64,000 nt of DNA, taken from Hymenobacter gelipurpurascens (GTDB taxonomy: Bacteria; Bacteroidota; Bacteroidia; Cytophagales; Hymenobacteraceae). The notes under the pieces are model-generated. The model ran no database searches. It was not told the DNA's origin and was given only the letters and a program-made list of their open reading frames with translations. Location: NCBI RefSeq assembly GCF_900187375.1, contig NZ_FYEW01000004.1:220774-284773 (forward strand), read 5' to 3'. Each line of letters opens with the position of its first letter. Within the stretch, counting starts at the first letter, position 1. Shown piece after piece: positions 7,006 through 15,235 of the stretch. Position numbers and translations under genes: made by a program.

Positions 7006-9957
7006 ATGAAGGAAAGCGAGCAGAAGTATCGGCGATTAATTGAAGCCAGCCAGGATGTATTGGTCACCATCAACCGGCAGGGCCACATCATCGACACCAA
7101 TGAGGCCGCAGTTACCCTGACGGGCGTGGAGCGAACTTCTTTGATGGGCGCGGGCTTTTTCTCGTTGTTTACTGAGCCCGACCGGGTGAAGCAGGCTTAC
7201 CGGGAGGTGGTAGACAACGGAACGGTCAGCAGCGTGCCCTTCACGATTCGTCACACCAATGGTACCCTGACCGAGGTCTTGTTCGACGGCTCCGTGCACA
7301 AGAACGAGCTGGGCGAGGTGCTGGGCGCGGTCATCGTGGTTCGGGAAGCGGCCGAGAAAAACTGGGCCACGGAGCTGGGCATTGCCAACAAAGAGCTGGC
7401 GTTCCAGCACAACGAAAAGGAAAAACGGGCCGACGAGCTCAGCATTGCCAACGAAGAGCTGGCCTTCCAAAACAACGAAAAGGAAAAACGAGCCGCGGAG
7501 CTGGGCATTGCCAACGAGGAGCTGGCGTTCCAGAACGACGAGAAAGAAAAGCGCGCGGCCGAGCTGGGCATTGCCAATAAGGAGCTGGCGTTTCAGAACG
7601 ATGAAAAGGAAAAACGCGCTCAGGAACTGAGTGTGGCCAACAAGGAGCTGGCGTTCCAAAACGATGAGAAAGAAAAGCGGGCCCAGGAATTAAGCGTAGC
7701 AAATACTGAGCTCGCGTTTCAGAATGACGAAAAGGAAAAGCGGGCCCAGGAGCTGATCATTGCGAATGCCGAGCTGGCCTTCCAGAATGATGAAAAGGAA
7801 AAGCGGGCGCAGGAGCTGAGCATTGCCAATATCGAGCTGGCGTTCCAGAACGACGAGAAAGAAAAGCGGGCCCAGGAGCTGGTGATTGCCAACAAGGAAC
7901 TCGCCTTCCAGAACGACGAGAAAGTCAAGCGCGCGGCCGAGCTCCGCGTGGCCAACTACGCCCGGGGCCTGATTGAAGCCAGCCGGGACCCGCTGGTGAC
8001 CATCAGCCCGGAGGGCAAAATCACGGACATGAACCAGGCCACGGTGAACATCACGGGCATGGGCCGCGAGCAGCTGATCGGCTCCGACTTCTTCGTGTAC
8101 TTCACCGACCCGCAGATGGCCCGCGAGGTGTACCAGGAAGTGTTTGCCAAGGGCACCGTGGCCGATTCGCCCCTGACGCTGCGCCACAAAGACGGCAAGC
8201 TGACGGATGTGCTCTTCAACGGGTCGGTTTACAAGAACGACGAAGGCAGCGTGCTGGGGGTGGTGATTGTGGCCCGCGACGTGACCGACCAGAAGCGCAT
8301 AGCCACGGAGCTGATTGAGGCCAAGTTCGCGGCCGAGCGCGCCACCGTGCTGGCCGAAGACGCCCAGGCCAAAGCTGAAAGCGCGGTGAAGGCCAAGCAG
8401 CAGTTTCTCAGCAACATGAGCCACGAAATCCGCACGCCCATGAACGCCATCATCGGCTTCACGAAGGTGGTGCTGAAGACCGAGCTGACCGACAAGCAGC
8501 GGGAGTACCTGACGGCCATCAAGCTCAGCGGCGACACGCTGATTGTGCTCATCAATGACATTCTGGACCTGGCCAAGGTCGATGCGGGCAAGATGACCTT
8601 CGAGCAGATTCCGTTCAAGCTCTCGGCCTCAGTCTCGGCTATGGTGCATTTGTTTGAAACCAAGATCCAGGAAAAAAATCTGGCCCTGGTGATGGACTAC
8701 GACGCCAAAATTCCGGAAGTGCTGGTGGGGGACCCCGTGCGCCTGCACCAGGTTATCCTGAACCTGGTCAGCAACGCCGTCAAGTTCACGAGTGAGGGCA
8801 CCATCACGGTGGGCGTGCGCATGCTGGTGCAGGACTCGGAAAAGGTGATTCTCGAGTTTTCCGTCACCGACACCGGCATTGGCATTGAGGAGGCTAAGCT
8901 GAGCACCGTGTTCGACGACTTCCAGCAGGCCACCAGCGGCACCAGCCGCCTGTACGGGGGCACGGGGCTGGGGCTGGCCATCGTTAAAAACCTGGTGGAG
9001 CCCCAGGGCGGCACTATCAACGTGAAAAGCCGGGTAGGCGTGGGCTCCACGTTCAGCTTTATCCTGAGCTTTGGCAAAACCACGGAAAAGGCCGATGCCG
9101 AGCTGGGCCTGACCATAGAGCGGGAAACCGGGCTCCAGGACGTGAAGATTCTGGTGGTGGAAGATATTGCCCTCAACCAGCTCCTGATGAAGACCCTGCT
9201 CGAGGACTTCGGCTTTGCCATGGACGTGGCCGGCAACGGCAAAATAGCCCTGGAGAAGCTGCGCACCACCCGCTACGACATCGTGCTCATGGACCTGCAG
9301 ATGCCGGTTATGAACGGTTTCGAGGCCACGGAATACATCCGCAACGAGCTGCACCTGACCGTGCCCATCATTGCCCTGACGGCCGACGTTACGACGGTAG
9401 ACGTGGAGAAGTGCAAGGCCGTGGGCATGAACGACTACATCTCCAAGCCCATCGACGACAAACTGCTCTACAGCAAAATCATCAAGTACCTGAAGCAGGT
9501 TGATTCCGGGCAGGGTACGACGGAGGCCGGCGCCGAGCTACCGGCCACGGCCCCTACCTGCGTCAACTTCGACTACCTGAAGCGCATCACCAAGAGCGAC
9601 GCCCGCATGGCCGAAATGATTGGCCTCTACCTGCAGGAGATTCCGCAGCTGGTGCAGACCATGAAAAAGGGCATTGCCGAAAAAGACTGGATTGCCCTCA
9701 AGCGTGCCACGCACTCCATCATCCCCACCTTTGCCACCATGGGCATGGACCCCGAATTTGAGAGCATCGCCAAGTCCATTCAGAGCATGGCCGTGAACCT
9801 GATTTCCGTTGGCGACGGGGCCAGCCAGGAAACAATGACTGGCCTACTGACCTTGTTTTCGAAGATAGAAACCGCCTGCGCCCAGGCTGCCCGGGAGCTG
9901 GAGGATAAGCTCCTGGCTTTATCACAGGCCCTAGGCCAGGCGCAAGTAAATAAGTAG
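7006..9957 (+). CDS. Hybrid sensor histidine kinase (PAS - 21-residue repeats - PAS - HisKA - HATPase - REC - HPt)
   Basis: 983 residues without a membrane segment, so it is a cytosolic sensor. Order: PAS domain (about 1-118), nine tandem 21-residue repeats (123-311), a second PAS domain (about 318-433), dimerisation helix with phospho-acceptor H473 in SNMSHEIRTPMNAIIG, ATPase with N box (LNLVSNAVKFT) and G boxes (DTGIGI, GGTGLGLAI), a receiver with D763 in DIVLMDLQMP, and an HPt domain with H903 in RATHSIIPT. It could run a complete internal phosphorelay. The two PAS domains are similar to each other (LIEASQDVLVTI / LIEASRDPLVTI; VLFDGSVHKNE / VLFNGSVYKND), so they arose by duplication. A response regulator and a second kinase lie just downstream on the other strand and could be partners. 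The ligand is unknown. Confidence 0.95.
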   Translation: MKESEQKYRRLIEASQDVLVTINRQGHIIDTNEAAVTLTGVERTSLMGAGFFSLFTEPDRVKQAYREVVDNGTVSSVPFTIRHTNGTLTEVLFDGSVHKNELGEVLGAVIVVREAAEKNWATELGIANKELAFQHNEKEKRADELSIANEELAFQNNEKEKRAAELGIANEELAFQNDEKEKRAAELGIANKELAFQNDEKEKRAQELSVANKELAFQNDEKEKRAQELSVANTELAFQNDEKEKRAQELIIANAELAFQNDEKEKRAQELSIANIELAFQNDEKEKRAQELVIANKELAFQNDEKVKRAAELRVANYARGLIEASRDPLVTISPEGKITDMNQATVNITGMGREQLIGSDFFVYFTDPQMAREVYQEVFAKGTVADSPLTLRHKDGKLTDVLFNGSVYKNDEGSVLGVVIVARDVTDQKRIATELIEAKFAAERATVLAEDAQAKAESAVKAKQQFLSNMSHEIRTPMNAIIGFTKVVLKTELTDKQREYLTAIKLSGDTLIVLINDILDLAKVDAGKMTFEQIPFKLSASVSAMVHLFETKIQEKNLALVMDYDAKIPEVLVGDPVRLHQVILNLVSNAVKFTSEGTITVGVRMLVQDSEKVILEFSVTDTGIGIEEAKLSTVFDDFQQATSGTSRLYGGTGLGLAIVKNLVEPQGGTINVKSRVGVGSTFSFILSFGKTTEKADAELGLTIERETGLQDVKILVVEDIALNQLLMKTLLEDFGFAMDVAGNGKIALEKLRTTRYDIVLMDLQMPVMNGFEATEYIRNELHLTVPIIALTADVTTVDVEKCKAVGMNDYISKPIDDKLLYSKIIKYLKQVDSGQGTTEAGAELPATAPTCVNFDYLKRITKSDARMAEMIGLYLQEIPQLVQTMKKGIAEKDWIALKRATHSIIPTFATMGMDPEFESIAKSIQSMAVNLISVGDGASQETMTGLLTLFSKIETACAQAARELEDKLLALSQALGQAQVNK
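7372..7938 (+). repeat. Nine 63-bp tandem repeats coding a 21-residue heptad unit
   Basis: The unit is close to ELSIANKELAFQNDEKEKRA plus one residue, repeated nine times, with a tenth partial unit ELRVAN. 21 residues equal three heptads, so the block should form a continuous parallel coiled coil (signalling helix) of 189 residues between the PAS domains. Nucleotide identity between units is high, so copy number can probably change by slippage or recombination. Confidence 0.9.
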
Positions 9958-10068
9958 ATCAGAACGAGGCGCAACCTGCTCACGCAGAGCGTGAGAGCCG
10001 CTGCCCCCGCCGGGTATTAGCCCGATGCGGCGCATGAGCTCAGGGCGGGCCACCGGAAAGCCGGGCGT

Positions 10069-10491
10069 CTATTCTGCCGAGAACCGGCGCTGGAAGTGCA
10101 GCTGCAGGATGGTGTCGAGCTTTTCTTTGGTCAGGGGCTTGCTGACCAGCCCGGCAATGGGCAGGGACTCAATACGGCCCAGGTCGACGGAGCTCATGGA
10201 GGCCGTGTGCATAACGATGACGACCGCCTGCTGCTGATCCTCGGGCAGTTGCTGGTAGGCTTCCACGAAGTCCATGCCATTCATGCCCGGCATCTTCACG
10301 TCGAGTAAAACCAGCACCGGACTGGTCGGATGGGCGTCGGCGGCCAGGTGCTCCAGGGCCGTGAGGGCCTCCCGGCCATCATTGGCGGAAAGGTACTGGT
10401 CGGCCACGCTGAGCTGCCGCAGCAGGCGCTCGTTGAGGTCGTTGGTAAGCGGATCGTCGTCGACCAGCAGCACGCTCGAAAGCTTTATCAT
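10069..10491 (-). CDS. Single-domain response regulator (CheY-like receiver)
   Basis: 140 residues from the ATG at 10491 (MIKLSSVLLVDDDPLTNDL). It is a receiver only: acidic pocket DDD at residues 11-13, phospho-acceptor aspartate in LVLLDVKMPGMNGMDF, Thr in MHTAS and Lys in SKPLTKEKL. With no output domain it must act by protein contact or as a phosphorelay intermediate. It lies 92 bp downstream of the PAS histidine kinase on the same strand (10584-11792), which is the likely phosphodonor. The end is convergent with the hybrid kinase. An upstream alternative start would add 17 residues of no recognisable sequence. Confidence 0.93.
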   Translation of the reverse strand: MIKLSSVLLVDDDPLTNDLNERLLRQLSVADQYLSANDGREALTALEHLAADAHPTSPVLVLLDVKMPGMNGMDFVEAYQQLPEDQQQAVVIVMHTASMSSVDLGRIESLPIAGLVSKPLTKEKLDTILQLHFQRRFSAE

Positions 10492-10583
10492 CGCAGAGCA
10501 GGGCACTGGGGTACCGGAAAAAGCTGGCCGTAACCAGCACATTGCTTGAAAAATTGTGGGGTAAAGTTAGGGTCGGGAGGCCG

Positions 10584-11792
10584 CTACGCAAGCTCAATGA
10601 AAAAGGTAGTGCCTTGCCGTTCCCGGCTTTCCAGCCAGATGTGCCCGCCATGGAGCTCCACGATTTGCTTGGCGATGAACAGGCCCAGGCCCGTAGTTGT
10701 TTCGCCCTGCAGGCCGGCGCGGCGGGTGGGGTTGAACTTCTCAAACAGGCTGCCGTGCAGCTTGGCCGGAATGCCGATGCCCGTGTCCTGCACCGTAAGC
10801 AGGGTCTTGCCGGCCTCTTTGCGCAAGCCAACGGTGATGGTGCCCCCGGCCGGCGTGAACTTGAGCGCGTTGCTGAGCAGGTTGGTCAGCACCCGGCCAA
10901 ACTTCTCCGGGTGGAGGGGAGTCTGCAGGGGCTCCGGCGGCAGATCCAGGACCAGCTTCAGGCCCTTTTCCTGGGCCTCCAGGCGGTGCTGATCGAGCTG
11001 CGCGCTTACGTAGGTGCTCAGGTCGGTGGGCCTTTTCTGCAGCCCATTCTGATCCAGGTCGCCAATGTAGAGCACGTCTTCGAGCAGGCTGTGGGCGTGG
11101 GCGCAGGCCTGCTGAATCAGGGACAGGTAGTTCACCATCTCCGGCGGCGGGGGGGCCTGGCCGCTGCGGCTGGCCACTTCGCGCTGCAGCAGGTCCGTGA
11201 GCAGCTCGATGTGGGCGATGGGCCCCTTCAGATCGTGGGTGGCCAGCTGCAGAATGGTTTCCTGAGCGTCGTACACGCGTTTGAGGGTGGCTTCGAGGTG
11301 CTTGCGCTCAGAAATATCTTCCAGAATCGTGTAGCCGAGCTCGGCCCCTTCGTCGGGAAAGAGCACCGAGTGGACCTGGCACCAGAACGAGGAGCCATCG
11401 GCACGCACCAGGCACGTTTCCAGGGTGAAGGCCGGCAGCTTGTGTTCCCAGAGCCGCTGCTGCAGCTCCTGCCAGTCGGCCCGGTGGTCGGGGTGCGCAA
11501 ACTCAATAATTTTGCGCCCAAGTAAGTCCTCGGGGCTGTTGAAGCCTAGCATGGCTACCACTGCCTGGTTTACCTGCCGGATTGTGAGGTCGGGCGTGAT
11601 GATCTTCTGGCCGAGGGGAGCATTTTCGAACACGGTGCGGAAGCGCGCCTGGCTCTGCTCATAACGGTCTTTCTGCACCGAGCCCGCCGCTTTGGTCGCG
11701 AGCTGCTCGCGGAGCTGGCGGACTTCATCGCGCAGGGCGTCGGTTTCTGCCTGAGAAGGAGCCCCGGCGACGGGTGTTGGAGCTTGGGACAT
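10584..11792 (-). CDS. PAS-domain sensor histidine kinase
   Basis: 402 residues, no membrane segments. An N-terminal coiled coil (residues about 15-50, ETDALRDEVRQLREQLA) leads into a PAS domain (about 50-165, FRTVFENAPLGQKII...ILEDISERKHLEATL). A HisKA-type dimerisation helix carries the phospho-acceptor in LATHDLKGPIAHIELL, and the HATPase has N box LTNLLSNALKFTP, G1 DTGIGIP and G2 TTGLGLFIAKQI. It is transcribed towards the single-domain response regulator at 10069-10491, and the two are probably co-transcribed. The signal is not identifiable. Confidence 0.94.
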   Translation of the reverse strand: MSQAPTPVAGAPSQAETDALRDEVRQLREQLATKAAGSVQKDRYEQSQARFRTVFENAPLGQKIITPDLTIRQVNQAVVAMLGFNSPEDLLGRKIIEFAHPDHRADWQELQQRLWEHKLPAFTLETCLVRADGSSFWCQVHSVLFPDEGAELGYTILEDISERKHLEATLKRVYDAQETILQLATHDLKGPIAHIELLTDLLQREVASRSGQAPPPPEMVNYLSLIQQACAHAHSLLEDVLYIGDLDQNGLQKRPTDLSTYVSAQLDQHRLEAQEKGLKLVLDLPPEPLQTPLHPEKFGRVLTNLLSNALKFTPAGGTITVGLRKEAGKTLLTVQDTGIGIPAKLHGSLFEKFNPTRRAGLQGETTTGLGLFIAKQIVELHGGHIWLESRERQGTTFFIELA

Positions 11793-12408
11793 AAGAGCAA
11801 TTACTGGAAAACGGGAATACGGAAAGGTACGGAAAGAAAAGGCCCAAGCGAATGAAGCTGACCTGCACGGCCCTCACCCGGCTGGGTGGACCGCCGCGGG
11901 GCTCTAAGCCAGAGCTGTCCTTCCTAGGCCAGGGTGAAGAGTGAGTTTTCTTCTGTCAATAAGAATGTTATGCTGGACTGGCTGAAGCCTCTCACCTGAA
12001 TCGTTGCCTATTTGTAGAGACGCAACAGGGGGAGCATTGTCGGTAGAACAACTGGCCTAGAACGAAGCCTGGTAAACATCCTCAGCAAACGAAAGCCACC
12101 GGAGCTGACGACCTGACCTAAATTATGGCGCCTCTACCTCCGGCAACATCCGCACGCGAGATGCTTGCGCACAACTTTCATGGCTAAAGCAAAAAAAATT
12201 ATCCATTGGCAATAGCTGTGTTTCCACGGTAAGCTCGCCCATATGACAGATGAACTGTCTGATTCGCCGGATAAAAAACTGAAGCTCTCAGCGACAGAGA
12301 GTTGCGACCGGGTAGCATCCTCTAGCAAGCACATCCTTTCAGCTTCCCTCTCGGTATAGAGGCGATGAAGCGCCGGAACGGCGCTATTTGCTTCCTCTCC
12401 GCAGCCCT
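11793..12408. other. Intergenic region without a recognisable gene
   Basis: About 615 bases. It contains two CTAGGCC/GGCCTAG motifs (11924, 12054), AT-richer DNA around 12180-12300, and a 7-bp hairpin at 12369-12385 just before the next gene. No open frame here shows family motifs. Confidence 0.4.
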
Positions 12409-12771
12409 ATGGATACTGTTTTACTACATCGCCTTCAACAGCTCCGGGATGAACTGGACATGAGCATGACCTCCAACACCGGGCTGTCGGTGCTTTACTC
12501 CCTGCGGCGGGAGCTCGTGCGCTTCCTGCGGCGGGTGCCGGCCCCTTTGCTCTCCACGCTGCCGCTAGCGCTGTGCACGCAGTTCCGCACCTGCCTGGGG
12601 GCATTGCAGGTGCCACCGTCCTTTCCGGGCAGCAACCTGCAGAAGCTGCACCTGGAAACTGAGCAGGCGCTTTCCTTTCTGGAGGAAATAGCCAACCTGG
12701 ATGGTGTTTTACTTAGTGCGCCGGCCGGCGTGGCTCAGGCCCGAAAAGGAGGCCTGCCGGTAAGCAGATAG
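12409..12771 (+). CDS. Small hypothetical protein
   Basis: 120 residues from ATG 12409 (MDTVLLHRLQQLRDELDMS). It is helical and leucine-rich with no signal peptide or membrane segment; the segments SLRRELVRFLRRVPAPLL and KLHLETEQALSFLEEIANL are amphipathic. I recognise no family. A strong hairpin (12905-12945) lies downstream and could end its transcript. A longer form from 12388 is possible but adds only seven residues. Confidence 0.55.
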   Translation: MDTVLLHRLQQLRDELDMSMTSNTGLSVLYSLRRELVRFLRRVPAPLLSTLPLALCTQFRTCLGALQVPPSFPGSNLQKLHLETEQALSFLEEIANLDGVLLSAPAGVAQARKGGLPVSR

Positions 12772-12904
12772 GTTTTCCCGGCCGGAAAATTAGACCGGGC
12801 AGAAACCCAGTCTGCGCGGAGTATGCCCGGTGCTTACATCAGCTATTCTTGGCCGGACCGGCTCTGTAGGCCACCTTCGGCTGGCGTCCTCCCGTAAGAA
12901 GGCA

Positions 12905-12945
12905 GCGACTCCGCCACCTGACCGACCACCAGGTGGCGGAGTCGC
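12905..12945. terminator. Strong hairpin, putative transcription terminator
   Basis: A perfect 16-bp stem (GCGACTCCGCCACCTG at 12905-12920 against its complement at 12930-12945) with a 9-base loop. No run of T follows, as is common in Bacteroidota. It lies 134 bp after the stop of the hypothetical gene. Confidence 0.75.
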
Positions 12946-13033
12946 GGCAGCTGCGGTTTTATGCCGGCCACGCCCTTGGAGCGCTCTCCGTAATTGACCG
13001 CCAGCCCCGCCGCCTTACAGCGAGCTGAATGAT

Positions 13034-13222
13034 TTGCTTACCCGCATCGGCACCCTGAGCCAGCTGGCCCGCCGGCAAGAAGGCCTGCCTAATTCGCCGT
13101 CCCTGTACCGAACCCGGCGCTCTATCGATGAGGAAGCCGATCTGGTTATCTGGCTGCTAGAGCAGCATACGGCAGATGCGCTGGCCGCCCTGCAGGCCCC
13201 TCCATCCTCCTCACTGGCCTAG
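13034..13222 (+). CDS. Very small possible gene, TTG start
   Basis: 62 codons from TTG 13034 (LLTRIGTLSQLARRQEGLPN) ending GCC TAG. The composition and helical pattern (RRSIDEEADLVIWLLEQHTADALAAL) look coding, and the frame is open a little further upstream (from a stop near 12997), but there is no ATG. It may be a real short protein or the 3' remnant of a longer gene. It is followed by a terminator at 13327-13353. Confidence 0.3.
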   Translation: MLTRIGTLSQLARRQEGLPNSPSLYRTRRSIDEEADLVIWLLEQHTADALAALQAPPSSSLA

Positions 13223-13326
13223 CCTCCCTTTAACTTCGAAAGAAGAAACAGACTTCTTGGATCTGGGACCGGCTTATCTCCGCTCTGCTGCCGGTATGCG
13301 CTAGGAGCTAGGTTACTACATTTCCT

Positions 13327-13353
13327 GCGGGACCACAGGGTCCCTGCTTTTTT
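13327..13353 (+). terminator. Rho-independent terminator
   Basis: GCGGGACC pairs with GGTCCCTGC (one bulge) around a short loop and is followed directly by six Ts (13348-13353). It lies between the small frame ending at 13222 and the next gene at 13426. Confidence 0.75.
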
Positions 13354-13425
13354 GGGCATCCTCCGAATGGCTTCTTAGCTTTGTGGCCCTTTGCTTACCA
13401 GAGTCTCCTATCTCACATTTTTCAC

Positions 13426-13845
13426 ATGCTCCAGCTGTCCGGATTACCAATCTATTACCAGAATTCCATAGGGCGCTTGTATGAGGATCCGGGGGGCTAT
13501 GTCATCGTGGATTACAACGCCGGCAGCCGCCTGAAAACTGACTATACGGCTTTCCTGCAGCACCTGGAAAACCTGCTGAAACGGCGGGGCTGGAACAAGA
13601 TGCTGGCCAACCAGCGGCTGATGGCTCCCTTCACCGAGGAAGAAGGCCTCTGGATTCGCGGTCAATGGCTTACCGTCAGCCACGCGCTGCAGCGCGAGAT
13701 GGTGGCCGCCGTGCTGCTCCCCGACGACGTGTTTGCCCGTCTGGGCATGAACTCTCTCATGCACGAGGCCCGGGAAGGCGCCCTGGTTTACCGGATCTTC
13801 AATGATGCGCAGGCAGCCGCGGTGTGGCTGCGTCAGGTGGCCTAG
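13426..13845 (+). CDS. STAS/SpoIIAA-like small protein A
   Basis: 139 residues from ATG 13426 (MLQLSGLPIYYQNSIGRLYE). It has a beta start (GYVIVDYNAG), helix (TDYTAFLQHLENLLKRRGW), then the pattern KMLANQRLMAPFTEEEGLWIRGQWL and an end with FNDAQAAAVWLRQV. This layout resembles STAS-type SpoIIAA-like proteins of Bacteroidota. It is related to the next gene. No catalytic motif, signal peptide or membrane segment is visible. The longer form from 13381 adds a segment with no homology to its neighbour. The role is unknown; STAS-like domains often sense or bind small molecules or partner proteins. Confidence 0.7.
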   Translation: MLQLSGLPIYYQNSIGRLYEDPGGYVIVDYNAGSRLKTDYTAFLQHLENLLKRRGWNKMLANQRLMAPFTEEEGLWIRGQWLTVSHALQREMVAAVLLPDDVFARLGMNSLMHEAREGALVYRIFNDAQAAAVWLRQVA

Positions 13846-13907
13846 CAAGGCGCGCCCGGCGCAACCCTGCTCAGCTTCCCGCGTTGAAGCCATCCAACCC
13901 GCTTCTG

Positions 13908-14321
13908 ATGCCCATTCTTGTCTCCTATCCCGTCTTGGTGCTGCACCTGCATCTGGGTTCCTGCACTGCGTTGGAAACCGAATGGCTGGGCTACGCCAGC
14001 AGCACCGACTTTCGCCTCCACATTACGGAGGCACTGGACCTGGCCCGGCAGCACGGAGTAACGGCCTGGATAGCCAACGACCGCCTCCTGGGCGCCGTGC
14101 GGCCCACCGACTTAACCTGGATCGGAGAGGAAGTGCTGCCCGCCATGGTCGAGCTGGGCATTGTTCGCTTCTGCCGGCTGGAAGCAGAGCAAACCCTGAA
14201 TAGAATGCTCATCGCGCACCTCTATGAGGACACTACGCCCGCTCTGCCATTTGAAACACGTACGTTCCCGGAGGTCCAGCAGGCCCGGGCCTGGGCTACC
14301 AGCCCTCTTCCTGCCAACTAA
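13908..14321 (+). CDS. STAS/SpoIIAA-like small protein B, paralogue of the preceding gene
   Basis: 137 residues from ATG 13908 (MPILVSYPVLVLHLHLGSC). It shares with the preceding protein the order beta strand - FRLHITEALDLARQHG - AWIANDRLLGAVRPTDLTWIGEEVL - a final FPEVQQARAWA. The shared points are N-x-RL, the acidic residue before TWI/LWI, and aromatic A-x-x-W near the C-terminus. The gap to the upstream gene is 62 bp, so they are probably co-transcribed. No function can be assigned beyond the probable fold. Confidence 0.65.
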   Translation: MPILVSYPVLVLHLHLGSCTALETEWLGYASSTDFRLHITEALDLARQHGVTAWIANDRLLGAVRPTDLTWIGEEVLPAMVELGIVRFCRLEAEQTLNRMLIAHLYEDTTPALPFETRTFPEVQQARAWATSPLPAN

Positions 14322-15235
14322 GCTCCTGTTAGCCTAAGCGCCGTCCAAATGCAGGGACCTGCCCTATTCAGCAGGGAAACCTACCCTTTACGGAGGGATT
14401 GCTGCCAACCGTTTTTCCTGCGTCCTAAACGATACCCGCCTGGTAAGCGGCCTCTAAGACAATTTCAGAGAATGAGTAATTGCCGAGTGGACACCGAATG
14501 TGGCCTAGACCGGGCAAATCTACTTCGTCACCACTACTACGCCTGAAGCGCTGGCGGCGGCCGTTTTTCACACCCAGCTTGCGACTTCTGGCAAGGAGGT
14601 ATTCCTTCCGCAGCAGCTGCAATGCAAGTTTTACTTTCATTACAGTTGGGGTATTGCTGAATAATAACTCCGCTGGGTGAGTGCTTCTCCTTACTGTGCT
14701 ATATGTGGTAATCCGAGATACAGGATTAATTATATTATTTATAAAATAAAATTAATATTTTTTGCGGCTCTGTAAAAGTGCATAATACATCGTTATTGTG
14801 TGTTTTTTCTCGGGTTACGCTAGCAGGTGACCTGTTCTATAAGGTTAGTATTATTCTTATTATACAATTTATTGACTGGACATTCGCGCAATTTGACATT
14901 GCTAGCAAATTATAAGTTAAAGAGGGGCAAGCTCGGCAGATAGCTTGAAAGAATATAGGCGTTAATCAGATATAACTTGCTGTAAGAAGGTAGTATAGAA
15001 AGCCCAATTAGGCGCTATTGAGACCAGTCTGGCCGTAAATAAACGGTTAGCAGGGTTGTTATAACTATTCTGACATTGCATTGCATAAACATGCTTGGCA
15101 TTGTGTAGCTTTAAGGAAACCGGTTGATTATGCTTTCTTTGGAAAGAACTGATCTTCAGGTTGCTTCCTGCAGATGAGCGAGTAGTGGTTTTTTCCTGCA
15201 CTCGCTTACCTGTCCGCCCACTTACCTGCCCTACC
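14322..15235. other. Long AT-rich intergenic region
   Basis: About 900 bases with no convincing gene. 14509-14664 is open after a TAG and has coding-like codons (GQIYFVTTTTPEALAAAVF... to a TAA at 14662), but it has no start codon and may be a gene remnant. 14700-14960 is very AT-rich (for example TTATATTATTTATAAAATAA) and may hold the promoter of the giant repeat protein. Confidence 0.4.

Noticed and set aside
10542..11525. 327-codon open frame on the plus strand
   Set aside because: Shadow of the PAS histidine kinase on the minus strand.
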